From NCBI GenBank assembly GCA_900547785.1, contig URIB01000003.1:1-64000 (forward strand): 64,000 bases of DNA. The letters are read 5' to 3'. Of this stretch, positions 53,121-62,813 are shown one piece after another. The first letter of the stretch is position 1. Each line of letters begins with the position of its first letter. The notes beneath the pieces were generated by a model. It worked only from the letters and a program-made list of their open reading frames with translations. It was not told where the DNA came from and searched no databases. The translations under genes and the position numbers were made by a program. Origin of the DNA: an uncultured Dialister sp. (GTDB lineage: Bacteria > Bacillota > Negativicutes > Veillonellales > Dialisteraceae).

Positions 53121-56100
53121 GTTTTTCTCCTGAATGTATTTCTTTTATTATTTCTTCTATAAAATCAGCCATCCATTTCACGATATTCCCTGAAATTTCG
53201 GCTTTTTGTATTCTAACACGGGCAGGCGAACCTGGCAAAAAATGCAGCTTGGACATATACGCCCGAGGAAGCAAATTAATATTCCAATGATGCATGGGTT
53301 CTTCATCCGCCCATGTAATCAGCATTGTTTGACCCTCATCTATAATGCTTCCTATTCCTAATCTTCTTGCGGCAGTACGAATACGTGCCGCCATAAATAA
53401 TCGTTCTGCCGGCGGCGTAGGACTGCCAAAACGGTCTATAACTTCATCAATAAGGTCAGTTAGTTCTTCTTCCGTTTCCACAACCGCCATTCGCCGGTAA
53501 ATCTCCATTTTTTGTTCTTCTCCGGCAATATATGTTTCATCCAGGTATGCGTCCTGCCGAAGTTCTACCGTTGTTTCCGGCAACTTTTGGCGGGCAGGTC
53601 GGTGTTCTTTTTCTGTGCGAAGACGATATACAGCATCTTCCAGCATATTACAATACGTGGCAAATCCCACACCTGCTATATTTCCATGTTGCTGCGCCCC
53701 CAAAAGATTTCCTGCGCCTCGGATTTCCAGGTCACGCATAGCAATTTTAAACCCGCTTCCCAGTTCTGTAAACTCCCGAATCGTATTTAACCGTTTTTCC
53801 GCTACTTCAGAAAGCACTTTCCCTTGCCGGTAGAAAAACCAGGCTCTGGCTATTTTCTCCGATCTTCCGACTCTTCCCCTCATTTGGTAAATTTGGGACA
53901 ACCCCAATTTATCTGCATCATAGACAAGCATCGTATTCGCATTGGGCTGGTCGACTCCATTTTCAATTAAAGTCGTACACAGCAAAATATCATAGCGCTT
54001 TTCATAAAAATCTACCATGACCTGTTCAAGTTTCTTTCCTTCCATCCGCCCATAGGCAACAGCAATAGTTACATCATCAGGAAGAATATTTCTTAAATGC
54101 TTTTCCATTGCTCCGATACTTTCGATGCGGTTATAAATGAAATAAGTTTGCCCCCCTCTTGCTTTTTCTCTGGCTATTGCATCTTTTACAATTTCATCAT
54201 TATATTCTGTTACATAAGTTTGTATGGCATGGCGATTGGACGGAGGTTGTGTCATGGTCACCATATCGCGTACCCCGGTAAGACTCATATGCAAAGTTCT
54301 TGGTATGGGTGTCGCCGAAAGCGTCAATACATCCAATCCCTCAGACCAGGATTTCCATTTTTCCTTCTGCATAACTCCGAAACGCTGTTCCTCATCTACA
54401 ACGAGCAATCCCAAGCGCCGGCATTTAATCCTTTCAGATAAGACCGCATGTGTCCCTATAACGACATCCAGCTCTCCACTGGCCAGCTTTTCTAAAATTT
54501 CTTTCTTCTCTTTCGCTGTAGTAAAGCGGTTTAAAATCGCCGTATTCACTCCGAAAGAATCCATGCGGTCCGTAAATGTCTTATAATGCTGACTCGAAAG
54601 AACGGTGGTCGGACAAAGAACCATCGCCTGGTATCCGCTCATAACGCACTTAAACACCGCCCGCATCGCCACTTCCGTTTTTCCGAATCCTACATCTCCG
54701 CAGACAAGCATATCCATCGGTCTCGGCCGCTCCATTGCCCGCTTGACCGTCTCGATCGCCTCTATCTGATCATCCGTTTCCACAAAAGGAAATGTATCTT
54801 CAAATTCTCTTTGTTCCGATGTATCAGGGAAGAATGCAATTCCCTCCGCAATTTCTCTGTCGGCATAGACTTTTAATAATTTTTCTGCCAGTTCCTCAAT
54901 AGATTTTTTTACTTTACTCCGTACTTTGTCCCACTGGGCACCTCCCATGCGGTGAAGCGCCGGCGTCTGACCTTCCGGCCCGATATATTTTTCCAATGTA
55001 GCGATTTGCTCCATCGGTAAATACAATTTGTCGGACCCCGCATATTGGATGGTAATATAATCACGGTGAATACCATCCAGCTCAATCGTGTTAAGTCCGG
55101 TATATTTTCCGATGCCATGAACCCTCTGAACCACATAATCGCCTATCTGTAAATCGGAAAAATAGCGGATTTGTTTTCCTTTTTCGCCCGCTTTATAACG
55201 GCGGACCTTTTGTTTCCCCAGTATATCTCCTGCTGCTATCCAGGCTGTTTTCAATGAGGGCAGTTCAAACCCTCCGGAAAGAATATGATTAAAAAGTGTT
55301 ACTGCTCCTTCTTTCAGCCGGTTCGAAGTGGAGATATGATAATCTGCCAGATAATTTTCTATCTCTTTCCTTTCTGAAAAACGGGGTGTCAAAATCGCCA
55401 CTTTCCAGTTTTCCTCAAGCAACCGGGAAAGCTCATTCATGAAAAGACCGATTTGCCGCTGGTAATTGACCGTTGTCCGCCCTTCCCAGCTTGCGCTCTC
55501 TTCTGTTTTTATCCCGTCAATCTCTCTTTTTAAGAAGGAAAATAATAGAATTTTATTATGGCTTTCTTTCTTTTTACGGGAAAACGCAGTCAGTTCATCC
55601 CAGGAGAATGCTTTTTTCCTATTTGCCGCCTCTTCGCGGAAATACTTTTCTAATGCTTCTTTTCCTCTCTGCGGTTCATCATAAATCAATATTCCGTTTT
55701 TCAGATATGACAAAAGTGACGCATTGGCAGTTCCTTCCATGCGGACAGGTAAAAATGAAAAAGTTTCCAGATTCTCGAAAGAACGCTGGGTATCCTCATC
55801 AAACAAACGGATACTGTCAATTTCATCGCCAAAAAATTCCGCTCTCACCGGATGTTTTTCACTGATGGCAAAGATATCAACAATATCTCCCCGCACAGAA
55901 AAGTGCCCGCACCGTTCCACCTGGTCCACCCGTTCATAGCCACGCGCCACAAGATCCGACAGTAATTTCTCTCTTTCTACTTCTTCTCCTACGGATAAAG
56001 ACATCCCTCCTTTTTCAAGACAGGATGGGGCAATAATTTTTTGTGCCGCTTCTATAACCGTCGCTATTACGACGGCCGGTTTTCCGCCCACCCATCGACC

Positions 56101-56517
56101 GAGACTACGCATACGCTCTCTCAAACGTTCGGTGCCTGAAAACGTGACTTTAAAATCCGTTCCCTCTACGACGGGAAATGAATAGATTTGTAATTGTGGG
56201 GCAAAAAAGTGCAAATCCTGCTCCCATCGGATAATATCTTTCTGTCCGGGGACAAGAACAAGCATCGGTTTATCCGGTTTAGACGCCATCGCCGCCAGTA
56301 ACGGCTTCTGAGAATCACCGGCACCGGAAATCATGACGGTTTTCCCGTTTTCCAATACCCCGGTTATCTTGTCCATTTCTTTCTGTTTTTTTATAAAGTG
56401 AACAAAATCCTCTCCCGCTTTTTCATCAAACATAAAAGGCTTTCTATCGGTCCGTTCGATTAAATCAGATACTGAAGCGGTGGTCTGTATATTGGCAATC
56501 GCTTGTCTTTCTTCCAT
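53113..56517 (-). CDS. mfd: Transcription-repair coupling factor Mfd
   Basis: Removes stalled RNA polymerase and recruits UvrA. In order: a UvrB-like N-terminal part (residues about 40-350), the polymerase-interacting domain (about 460-530, FSDLQIGDYVVQRVHGIGKY), and a RecG-like translocase with Walker A CGDVGFGKTE, DEEQ box VVDEEQRFG and LSATPIPRTLHM. The C-terminal domain includes the TRCF segment QKLPETTVELRQDAYL. It has 1134 residues. The ATG at 56517 shares one base with the folK stop. Confidence 0.98.
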   Translation of the reverse strand: MEERQAIANIQTTASVSDLIERTDRKPFMFDEKAGEDFVHFIKKQKEMDKITGVLENGKTVMISGAGDSQKPLLAAMASKPDKPMLVLVPGQKDIIRWEQDLHFFAPQLQIYSFPVVEGTDFKVTFSGTERLRERMRSLGRWVGGKPAVVIATVIEAAQKIIAPSCLEKGGMSLSVGEEVEREKLLSDLVARGYERVDQVERCGHFSVRGDIVDIFAISEKHPVRAEFFGDEIDSIRLFDEDTQRSFENLETFSFLPVRMEGTANASLLSYLKNGILIYDEPQRGKEALEKYFREEAANRKKAFSWDELTAFSRKKKESHNKILLFSFLKREIDGIKTEESASWEGRTTVNYQRQIGLFMNELSRLLEENWKVAILTPRFSERKEIENYLADYHISTSNRLKEGAVTLFNHILSGGFELPSLKTAWIAAGDILGKQKVRRYKAGEKGKQIRYFSDLQIGDYVVQRVHGIGKYTGLNTIELDGIHRDYITIQYAGSDKLYLPMEQIATLEKYIGPEGQTPALHRMGGAQWDKVRSKVKKSIEELAEKLLKVYADREIAEGIAFFPDTSEQREFEDTFPFVETDDQIEAIETVKRAMERPRPMDMLVCGDVGFGKTEVAMRAVFKCVMSGYQAMVLCPTTVLSSQHYKTFTDRMDSFGVNTAILNRFTTAKEKKEILEKLASGELDVVIGTHAVLSERIKCRRLGLLVVDEEQRFGVMQKEKWKSWSEGLDVLTLSATPIPRTLHMSLTGVRDMVTMTQPPSNRHAIQTYVTEYNDEIVKDAIAREKARGGQTYFIYNRIESIGAMEKHLRNILPDDVTIAVAYGRMEGKKLEQVMVDFYEKRYDILLCTTLIENGVDQPNANTMLVYDADKLGLSQIYQMRGRVGRSEKIARAWFFYRQGKVLSEVAEKRLNTIREFTELGSGFKIAMRDLEIRGAGNLLGAQQHGNIAGVGFATYCNMLEDAVYRLRTEKEHRPARQKLPETTVELRQDAYLDETYIAGEEQKMEIYRRMAVVETEEELTDLIDEVIDRFGSPTPPAERLFMAARIRTAARRLGIGSIIDEGQTMLITWADEEPMHHWNINLLPRAYMSKLHFLPGSPARVRIQKAEISGNIVKWMADFIEEIIKEIHSGEKRA

Positions 56518-57014
56518 CACAGTCCGCCTTTCCGTGGAATAATTTCTTTTGAAACCTCATTGTATCCCTGCAATTCTTTAATCCGGTCATGAATTTTTTG
56601 CTTTTTAAAAACAAATTGCGGGAAAATTTCTTCCAAAGGAACCAGCACAAAAGGCCGATCCCAAAAAAAAGGATGCGGCAATGTTAAAAACTTTGTATTT
56701 TTTTCTATCCCATCTCCATAAATTAAGTCCAAATCAAGTGTTCTTGGTCCCCAATGTATCTCTCTGGTGCGTCCGAACCGGATTTCTACTTTCTGCAAAA
56801 AACACAGCAGTGCTTCAGGTGTATCATCCCATTCAACGGCAATGACAGCATTCAAAAAATCCGGCTGATCCTTTTTACCCCAAGGTCGGGTTCTGTAAAA
56901 AGAAGATTTTTTCACCGTTTCCCAGAAAGGAGATTTCTCCAATACCTTCAGGGCATCCTTCATAATTTTTTCCGATTCCCCCAAGTTGGAGCCCATTGAA
57001 ATGATATATATCAT
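56517..57014 (-). CDS. folK: HPPK: 6-hydroxymethyl-7,8-dihydropterin pyrophosphokinase
   Basis: Activates the pterin with ATP before joining to para-aminobenzoate. The start MIYIISMGSNLGES and the signature WGPRTLDLDLIYGD near residue 88 are diagnostic, with LPHPFFWDRPFVLVPL following. It has 165 residues. It overlaps folB by four bases and mfd by one. Confidence 0.97.
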   Translation of the reverse strand: MIYIISMGSNLGESEKIMKDALKVLEKSPFWETVKKSSFYRTRPWGKKDQPDFLNAVIAVEWDDTPEALLCFLQKVEIRFGRTREIHWGPRTLDLDLIYGDGIEKNTKFLTLPHPFFWDRPFVLVPLEEIFPQFVFKKQKIHDRIKELQGYNEVSKEIIPRKGGL

Positions 57015-57370
57015 CTTTTTTTATTCAGTGTCACCGCCACATCTTCCAAAATCCCGGGTATCGGTGCTCCCGGTTTATGCACTGTTGTCGATACTTCATC
57101 TATAGCGGGATACCTTTCCATAATTTTTTCATTAATAAGAGCCGCCACATGCTCCAAAAGCCGGCAAGGCTTCCCTTCCGCGATCACTTTTACACAGGCA
57201 AATACATCCGCATAATTGACGGAATCCCCAAGGGCATCCGTTTTACCCGGTTTTGCCAAATTCAATGACATTTTGACATCTATGACAAAGCGTTGGCCTA
57301 AAACGTTTTCCTCTTTATCCGCCCCATGATAGCCGTAAAAAATCATACCTTTTAATAAAATCGTATCCAT
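57011..57370 (-). CDS. folB: Dihydroneopterin aldolase
   Basis: Cleaves dihydroneopterin to the hydroxymethyl pterin used by FolK. GMIFYGYHGADKEENVLGQRF at residues 8-28 and VNYADVF carry the family pattern, with the catalytic lysine region VHKPGAPIPG near 98. The ATG at 57370 has GAGGA upstream; a four-codon longer frame is less likely. It has 119 residues. Confidence 0.96.
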   Translation of the reverse strand: MDTILLKGMIFYGYHGADKEENVLGQRFVIDVKMSLNLAKPGKTDALGDSVNYADVFACVKVIAEGKPCRLLEHVAALINEKIMERYPAIDEVSTTVHKPGAPIPGILEDVAVTLNKKR

Positions 57371-57402
57371 ATTTTTCCTCAAAAATCCTACACTCCTGAA
57401 AC

Positions 57403-58242
57403 TTACAGAATGATATTATTTTTCAAAACATCCCAAACTTTAGACAAGCGGACGGCCATCTCTACATTATGTACACGGAGAATGGAACAGCCTTTGGTCA
57501 CGCCCCATAAATCAACCGCCCCCGTCCCCTCATCTCTTTCAGACGCCGGTACTTCCAAAATATCACCGATAAAACGTTTACGGCTCACACCTAAAAGCCA
57601 GGGATACGGAAAATGTTTTGTCAATTCATCAAGACGACGGAGTACTTCCAAGTTTTGATTACTGTCTTTCCCAAATCCAATGCCCGGGTCCAGAATGATA
57701 TTTTTTTCTTTAATGTCTGCCTGCAATGCCAATTCTACCGTTCTTTCCAAAAACATTTTCATAGTTTCTATGATATCACGGTTGTAATTCGTGCCGTCTT
57801 GATTATGCATGAGGATCACAGGAATGTCATAACCGGAGAAAACTTGGGCCATTTCCCCCTTATCATATTGCAGACCCCATATATCGTTTCCGATGTGTAT
57901 TCCTTGACGCAAAGCATATTCCGCCGTTTTCCAGTGATATGTATCCAAAGAAACAGGGACCGTGCTTTTTTCTAATATGGCAGGAAGAAATTTCTTTAAC
58001 CGCTCTATTTCCTCCTCTGCCGTCATCGGCTGATGCCCGGGACGTGTCGATTCCGCCCCCACATCAATGATATCCGCTCCTTGCCCTATCATATCATGGG
58101 CATGTGCCACTGCCGATTCCTCTGTATTCCACCGGCCTCCGTCAGAAAATGAATCGGGCGTTACATTCAGAACACCCATGATTAAAGTTTTATCACTGAC
58201 CTGAAGTTCTTTACCGTCCCGCCATTTATAATTACGTTCCAT
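57403..58242 (-). CDS. folP: Dihydropteroate synthase
   Basis: Target of sulfonamides; joins para-aminobenzoate to the pterin. MGVLNVTPDSFSDGG at residues 22-36, GADIIDVGAESTRPG near 55, DPGIGFGK near 193 and RVHNVEMAVR near the end define it. It has 279 residues. First gene of the folP-B-K-mfd-flippase run, with AAGGAGC upstream of the ATG. Confidence 0.98.
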   Translation of the reverse strand: MERNYKWRDGKELQVSDKTLIMGVLNVTPDSFSDGGRWNTEESAVAHAHDMIGQGADIIDVGAESTRPGHQPMTAEEEIERLKKFLPAILEKSTVPVSLDTYHWKTAEYALRQGIHIGNDIWGLQYDKGEMAQVFSGYDIPVILMHNQDGTNYNRDIIETMKMFLERTVELALQADIKEKNIILDPGIGFGKDSNQNLEVLRRLDELTKHFPYPWLLGVSRKRFIGDILEVPASERDEGTGAVDLWGVTKGCSILRVHNVEMAVRLSKVWDVLKNNIIL

Positions 58243-58315
58243 ACGTATCGCTCCTTATTTTCAGTTACACCTGTTATGTTACTTATAGTATCACCATTTC
58301 TCCAATCAGGGCAAC

Positions 58316-58342
58316 AAAAAAAGCGGCATATACCGCTTTTTT
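58316..58342. terminator. Terminator upstream of folP, ending the 58.4-kb mini-unit
   Basis: AAAAAAGCGG / CCGCTTTTTT hairpin with a six-base loop; symmetric, so it can work on either strand. Confidence 0.8.
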
Positions 58343-58464
58343 CGTGCAGAATATCCATTGAGGAGTGTGGAAATATCTGCAACCAAATTGATAATCAGGG
58401 AAATAATCATCAATCAGGTTCTATGAATGGCATTCATAGCCATGGCATTTCCTCCATGTAACTA
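58316..58464 (-). other. Short independent transcription unit with minimal ORF
   Basis: Between its own promoter and a terminator lies a 150-base unit. GGAGGAAA (58448-58455) precedes an ATG at 58443 by seven bases. The frame encodes only MAMNAIHRT before TGA (58414-58416). It then reopens in the same frame with TTG ATG and runs 34 further residues (MIISLIINLVADISTLLNG, then ARKKRY) to 58306, past the terminator. A 19-base palindrome (58421-58439) covers codons 2-8. It may be a small RNA, a leader peptide or a type I toxin-like unit. Confidence 0.4.
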
Positions 58465-58465
58465 C

Positions 58466-58494
58466 ATTATACACAAAAGATAGAGAAAATACAA
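58466..58494 (-). promoter_or_regulatory. Promoter of the 58.4-kb mini-unit
   Basis: TTGTAT (58489-58494) and TATAAT (58466-58471) with a 17-base spacer, placed immediately after the DUF47 terminator. Confidence 0.7.
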
Positions 58495-58499
58495 TATCT

Positions 58500-58525
58500 A
58501 AAAATACCGATACGGTATCTTTTTT
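58500..58525. terminator. Terminator after the DUF47 gene
   Basis: ATACCG / CGGTAT hairpin with a 3-base loop, flanked by A5 and T6 runs. Confidence 0.75.
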
Positions 58526-58545
58526 ATTTCTTCAGTATTTTTTAT

Positions 58546-59160
58546 TCACTCACGAATAAAAAGGCGCTGTAATAAAGATATTGATCCTGCAGAGTCATCC
58601 AGCATTTTTTCTGTTTCCGATAAAATATCTTTCCAATATATGATATACACCGGCTCATGTTCTCCTATAAAAAGAGTACTGAGCATCTCTTTATAAATTT
58701 TATCTCCTCGTTCTTCAAATGCATAAATTTTCCGGCACCGTGCTTCCATTTTCATATAATTGGCTGATATATCCGATGTGTAGTTTACAATTTTTTGTAT
58801 TTCTTCCAGTGAATTTGTGAGCAATTCCGTCATTTTTGCAAAATTTGCCGGCCGTTCTCCCATAGAGAAGACGGATAATTGAATCGCTATTTCATCCATT
58901 CCGTTTACAACACCATAAATTTTCAGAAGAAATGTTTTTGCAAAATCAATTTCTGCCGGTTTTTTATAGACTTTATATACCTTTTCAAAAAGCAAATTCA
59001 TGGAGTTACGCATCTTCTTTTTTATTCTATGGATTTCTGCTCCTGCTGCTTCTTCATCTATGTCTCCCCGGCTCATTTTGGTAAAAATAATGCCTGCTTT
59101 ATTTCCTTCTCCGCAAAACAGGGAAAGACTTTTGAAAAATTTTTCTTCTTTATTATTCAT
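58546..59160 (-). CDS. DUF47 / PhoU-like protein (putative phosphate-transport accessory)
   Basis: A 204-residue all-helical protein. The pattern of a Phe-rich start (KFFKSLSLFCGEGNKAG), regularly spaced Glu/Asp and DFAKTFLLKIYGVVNGMDEIA fits the DUF47/YkaA family, which usually partners a Pit-type phosphate transporter. No pit gene is adjacent, so its role is open. AAGGAG lies upstream and TAAAAT near 59197 could be its -10. Confidence 0.7.
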   Translation of the reverse strand: MNNKEEKFFKSLSLFCGEGNKAGIIFTKMSRGDIDEEAAGAEIHRIKKKMRNSMNLLFEKVYKVYKKPAEIDFAKTFLLKIYGVVNGMDEIAIQLSVFSMGERPANFAKMTELLTNSLEEIQKIVNYTSDISANYMKMEARCRKIYAFEERGDKIYKEMLSTLFIGEHEPVYIIYWKDILSETEKMLDDSAGSISLLQRLFIRE

Positions 59161-59266
59161 GATAAACTCCTTGCGTCATATTTATGTATCAATTTTATCA
59201 CATGTCTATGGAATAATCGGCATATATAAAAAATCTGCCCTTACATCCGAGCATATTTCTTCTATC

Positions 59267-59734
59267 TTATTTTTTTATCTTATTAAAAAGGGAGGTTAAT
59301 TCCAGAGCCGCTAAAGCACATTCAAATCCTTTATTTCCCGACTTAAGTCCGGCACGGTTCAAAGCCTGTTCTACCGTATCCGTTGTCAAAATTCCGTAAA
59401 GCACGGGGATTCCCGCTGAAAGTGCCACTTGGGAAATGCCTTTGGTTACTTCAGTGGCTACATGATCGTAGTGGTCCGTTTCCCCCCGAATGACCGCACC
59501 CAGACAAATGATTGCATCATATTTCCCGCTTTCCGCCATTTTTTTTGCTGTCACCGGGACTTCAAAGGCACCGGGTACCCATGCCAAATCTACCGTATCC
59601 AAATCCACACCGTGGCGTGATAATCCGTCAGCGGCCCCGTCAATCAATTTCGATGTAATAATTTCATTAAAACGGGAAGCTACGATTCCTACTTTGACTT
59701 TATTTTCATTATACAAACCTGAAATAATATTCAT
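59267..59734 (-). CDS. ribH: 6,7-dimethyl-8-ribityllumazine synthase
   Basis: Penultimate step of riboflavin synthesis; forms icosahedral or pentameric shells. VGIVASRFNEIITSKLIDGA near residue 15, WVPGAFEVP near 52 and GAVIRGETDHYDHVA near 80 (catalytic His) are diagnostic. It has 155 residues and is the last gene of ribDEBAH. Confidence 0.98.
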   Translation of the reverse strand: MNIISGLYNENKVKVGIVASRFNEIITSKLIDGAADGLSRHGVDLDTVDLAWVPGAFEVPVTAKKMAESGKYDAIICLGAVIRGETDHYDHVATEVTKGISQVALSAGIPVLYGILTTDTVEQALNRAGLKSGNKGFECALAALELTSLFNKIKK

Positions 59735-59746
59735 AGTATCCTCCTT

Positions 59747-60955
59747 TTACTTATACATATGAAGCATGTGCCCCATTTTGTCCTGCTTTGTTTTTAAATA
59801 AAATTCATCTTCTTCCGTCGGATCCATTTCAATCGGAAGACGTTCTTCAATGGTGATTCCATACTCACTGACATCACCTATCTTTTGCGGATTATTTGTC
59901 AGAATCCGAATCCGGTCCGCCCCAAGGTCATGGAGAATCTGCGCTCCTGTCATATATTCTCTGAGATCGGCGGCAAATCCCAGTTTTAAATTGGCATCTA
60001 CCGTATCATACCCTTCATCCTGCAATTTGTATGCTTTAAGCTTATTAATCAGCCCGATTCCTCTTCCTTCCTGCCGCAGATACACAAGCACACCTCGTCC
60101 TTCTTTGGCAACTTTTTTCATCGCCACATCCAGCTGCTGTCCGCAATCACAACGAAGTGATCCGAAACAATCTCCGGTCAGGCATTCCGAATGAATGCGG
60201 CAAAGAACGGGCTTGCCGTCAGATACATCTCCCATAGCAAGGGCTACATGATGTTCATGATTGATTAAGTTCACGTATCCATAAATACGGAACTCTCCAT
60301 ATTTAGTAGGCATTCTGGCCTCTGAAACCCTTTTGATCAGTTTCTCATGTTTTTTGCGATACTCCACTAAGTCCCGGATACTGCCGATTTTTAGATTTTT
60401 TTCTTTGGCTAAGGCAAACAGACTGTCTTTTCTTGACATGTCACCATCTCTATCCATAATTTCGCAGCAAAGCCCCACAGGCTTCAGTCCTGCCAACCTG
60501 ACAAGGTCGACCGTCGCTTCTGTATGTCCTTCTCTTTCAAGAACCCCCCACGGCTTGGCTTTCAAAGGAAACATATGACCCGGCCTTTTAAAATCTTCCG
60601 GCTTTATCCCCTCTTTGACAACAGCCATGGCCGTCATTGACCGGGCCTTGGCAGAAATACCTGTCCCCGCTTCTTTATAGTCAATGGATGTCAGAAAAGC
60701 CGTTTCATTACTTTCTGTATTTTGCCGTACCATAGGGGCAAGAAATAATTGCTCTGCCACTTCTTCCGCCATAGGCATACAGATCAATCCTCTTGCTTCC
60801 GATGCCATGCGGTTAATATTTTCAGGTGTGGCAAATTCGGCGGCACATATGTAATCACCTTCATTTTCACGCGATTCGGGATCCTGAATAATGACAATAT
60901 GCCCATTTTTGATTTCTTCAATCACTTCTTCAATCGGGTCAAACTTAAATTCCAT
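59747..60955 (-). CDS. ribBA: Bifunctional DHBP synthase / GTP cyclohydrolase II
   Basis: Supplies both precursors of the riboflavin pathway. The N-terminal RibB domain has DPESRENEGDYICAAEFAT near residue 25 and HxxAT-like GHTEATVDL near 145. The C-terminal RibA domain carries the zinc cysteines in SECLTGDCFGSLRCDCGQQ near 255 and RQEGRGIGLINKLKAY. It has 402 residues and overlaps ribE by 11 bases. Confidence 0.98.
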   Translation of the reverse strand: MEFKFDPIEEVIEEIKNGHIVIIQDPESRENEGDYICAAEFATPENINRMASEARGLICMPMAEEVAEQLFLAPMVRQNTESNETAFLTSIDYKEAGTGISAKARSMTAMAVVKEGIKPEDFKRPGHMFPLKAKPWGVLEREGHTEATVDLVRLAGLKPVGLCCEIMDRDGDMSRKDSLFALAKEKNLKIGSIRDLVEYRKKHEKLIKRVSEARMPTKYGEFRIYGYVNLINHEHHVALAMGDVSDGKPVLCRIHSECLTGDCFGSLRCDCGQQLDVAMKKVAKEGRGVLVYLRQEGRGIGLINKLKAYKLQDEGYDTVDANLKLGFAADLREYMTGAQILHDLGADRIRILTNNPQKIGDVSEYGITIEERLPIEMDPTEEDEFYLKTKQDKMGHMLHMYK

Positions 60956-61598
60956 AGTTTCCTCCTAAATGCAGTGTTTTTAATTTTTCTATAGTCAAAC
61001 CTTTTTCAGGCTTCTCTTTTACAAATTGCTCTACATATTTTCCCAGGTAATCATATTCCAAATTGACCGGATCTCCCGTTTTTTTTGACAGCAAACCTGT
61101 CATTTTCCCGGTATGGGGAATTAAAGAAACGGTAAAAGCTGCTCCTTTTTTTTTCGCTATTGTCAAACTCACTCCGTCAATGGCGACAGACCCTTTTTCT
61201 AACATATATTTCTCAAAACGGGCTTCCGCTTCGACCGATATATTCAACGCATTTTCCTCTCTATAGATAGAAAGAATTTTTCCCGTGCTGTCTACATGAC
61301 CAAGCATAATATGCCCTCCAAGACGATCACAAAGACGCAAGGCCCTTTCCAAATTGACCTGTGTTCCCGCTTTAAAAAGCGAAAATGCGGTTCTCTTCAT
61401 TGTTTCAGGCGTTACATCACACAAAAAAGAGGTTGCAGTCAATTCGGTTACAGTCAGACAGGCTCCGTTGACAGCTATACTGTCCCCCACCTGTGTTCCT
61501 TCCAATACTTTTCTGCACCGGATAGTCAACATACAGGATCGGGATGCGTAAATTATTTTTTCAATAGTTCCTATTTCTTCCACTATCCCTGTAAACAT
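60945..61598 (-). CDS. ribE: Riboflavin synthase, alpha chain
   Basis: Dismutates lumazine to riboflavin. Two tandem lumazine-binding repeats are seen: MFTGIVEEIGTI at the start with GACLTV near residue 45, and GHVDSTGKI near 103 with DGVSLT near 145. It has 217 residues. It lies between ribD and ribBA. Confidence 0.97.
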   Translation of the reverse strand: MFTGIVEEIGTIEKIIYASRSCMLTIRCRKVLEGTQVGDSIAVNGACLTVTELTATSFLCDVTPETMKRTAFSLFKAGTQVNLERALRLCDRLGGHIMLGHVDSTGKILSIYREENALNISVEAEARFEKYMLEKGSVAIDGVSLTIAKKKGAAFTVSLIPHTGKMTGLLSKKTGDPVNLEYDYLGKYVEQFVKEKPEKGLTIEKLKTLHLGGNYGI

Positions 61599-61688
61599 AT
61601 TCCTCTTTTTCCTTTTTCACTGCACGAAATCACTTTTGCTCTCCCGCTGGATCGCGCCTGTCAGCAGGACTGTCATTTTCATCAGATC

Positions 61689-62813
61689 CTATTTTTCTCT
61701 CTTTGTATAAGTTTTTCCTTTTTTTACATAAGCTTCTACAACTAAATCCGCCCCTGATCGTTCTGTACGGATATTTTCCAACGGAACTGCTGCGGAAACC
61801 CTATCCGCGCCAATCCCTCCAATCGCTCCGGGTGCATCTATTCCTCCGATGATGACAGGCGCCAGATAGAACCTGATTTTATCTACAATTCCCGCCTCAA
61901 ATGCGGCAGCGGCCGTTTCCGAACCGCCTTCCAGCAAAATACTGTCTATTCCTTTTACCGCAAGTCCCGTCATGGCAGCCTCTAAATCGACTTTCCCCGC
62001 TTCATCGCTATCCGCACAGATAATTTCCGCTCCGATTTCTTCAAAAGTTTTTATCTTTTGCGGATCAGCTTCTGTCGTTGTCAGTATAATGACACGCCCG
62101 GGATTTTGAAATACATTGGCATCCGGTGAACAGGATAGTCTTCCGTCTACAATAATTCTTACCGGATCCGCCAATCCTTCCGTTCTTGCAGTGAGTAAGG
62201 GATTATCTGCCTTAATCGTTCCCGCTCCCGCCATGATCGCCGAATAAATACCGCGGAGTGCATGTGTTTCCTCTCTTGATGTTTCTGATGAAATCCACCG
62301 GGACTCTCCTGTATGGCAAGCAGTTTTTCCATCTAAAGAAAGAGCCGCTTTATAAAGTACGAACGGTTTTTTCCGAGTAATAAATTTTACATATATTTCA
62401 TTCAGCCTTTGTGCCTCTTTTTCCATGACCCCGGTCGTCACGAAGATCTCCGCCTCACGAAGAGCACGAATCCCTTTCCCTGCTACCAACGGATTCGGAT
62501 CCGTCATGGCAATGACAACACGCTCAACGTCTTTGGAAATAATCAAGTTGGTACATGGCGGTGTTTTCCCGTAATGGCAACAAGGCTCGAGTGTCACATA
62601 GAGTGTTCCTCCCGCTGTATCTTCTTTACAGCCGGCAAAAGCATTCACTTCCGCGTGAACATCTCCAAATTGTTTATGCCACCCTTCTCCTATAATTGTT
62701 CCGTCTTTTACAAGAACAGCACCCACTAAAGGATTCGGTCTGGTGTGTCCTGCCCCCTGTGTTGCCAATTCGAGAGCACGGGCCATAAATTTCCTGTCAT
62801 CATCCATGCGCAT
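61689..62813 (-). CDS. ribD: Riboflavin biosynthesis deaminase/reductase
   Basis: Deaminates and reduces the pyrimidine intermediate. The zinc deaminase motif is HAE (53-55) and PCCHYGKTPPC (77-87). The reductase half shows LYKAALSLDGKTA near 165 and LLEGGSETAAAAF near 305. The ATG at 62813 is fixed by GGGAGG seven bases upstream, inside the terminator hairpin of the FMN riboswitch. It has 374 residues. Confidence 0.97.
   Translation of the reverse strand: MRMDDDRKFMARALELATQGAGHTRPNPLVGAVLVKDGTIIGEGWHKQFGDVHAEVNAFAGCKEDTAGGTLYVTLEPCCHYGKTPPCTNLIISKDVERVVIAMTDPNPLVAGKGIRALREAEIFVTTGVMEKEAQRLNEIYVKFITRKKPFVLYKAALSLDGKTACHTGESRWISSETSREETHALRGIYSAIMAGAGTIKADNPLLTARTEGLADPVRIIVDGRLSCSPDANVFQNPGRVIILTTTEADPQKIKTFEEIGAEIICADSDEAGKVDLEAAMTGLAVKGIDSILLEGGSETAAAAFEAGIVDKIRFYLAPVIIGGIDAPGAIGGIGADRVSAAVPLENIRTERSGADLVVEAYVKKGKTYTKREK

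Noticed and set aside
58306..58443. Selenocysteine or read-through decoding of the in-frame TGA in the mini-unit
   Set aside because: A hairpin follows the TGA, but the extended frame runs through an intrinsic terminator before its stop codon, and no SECIS features or selenoprotein family could be recognised.
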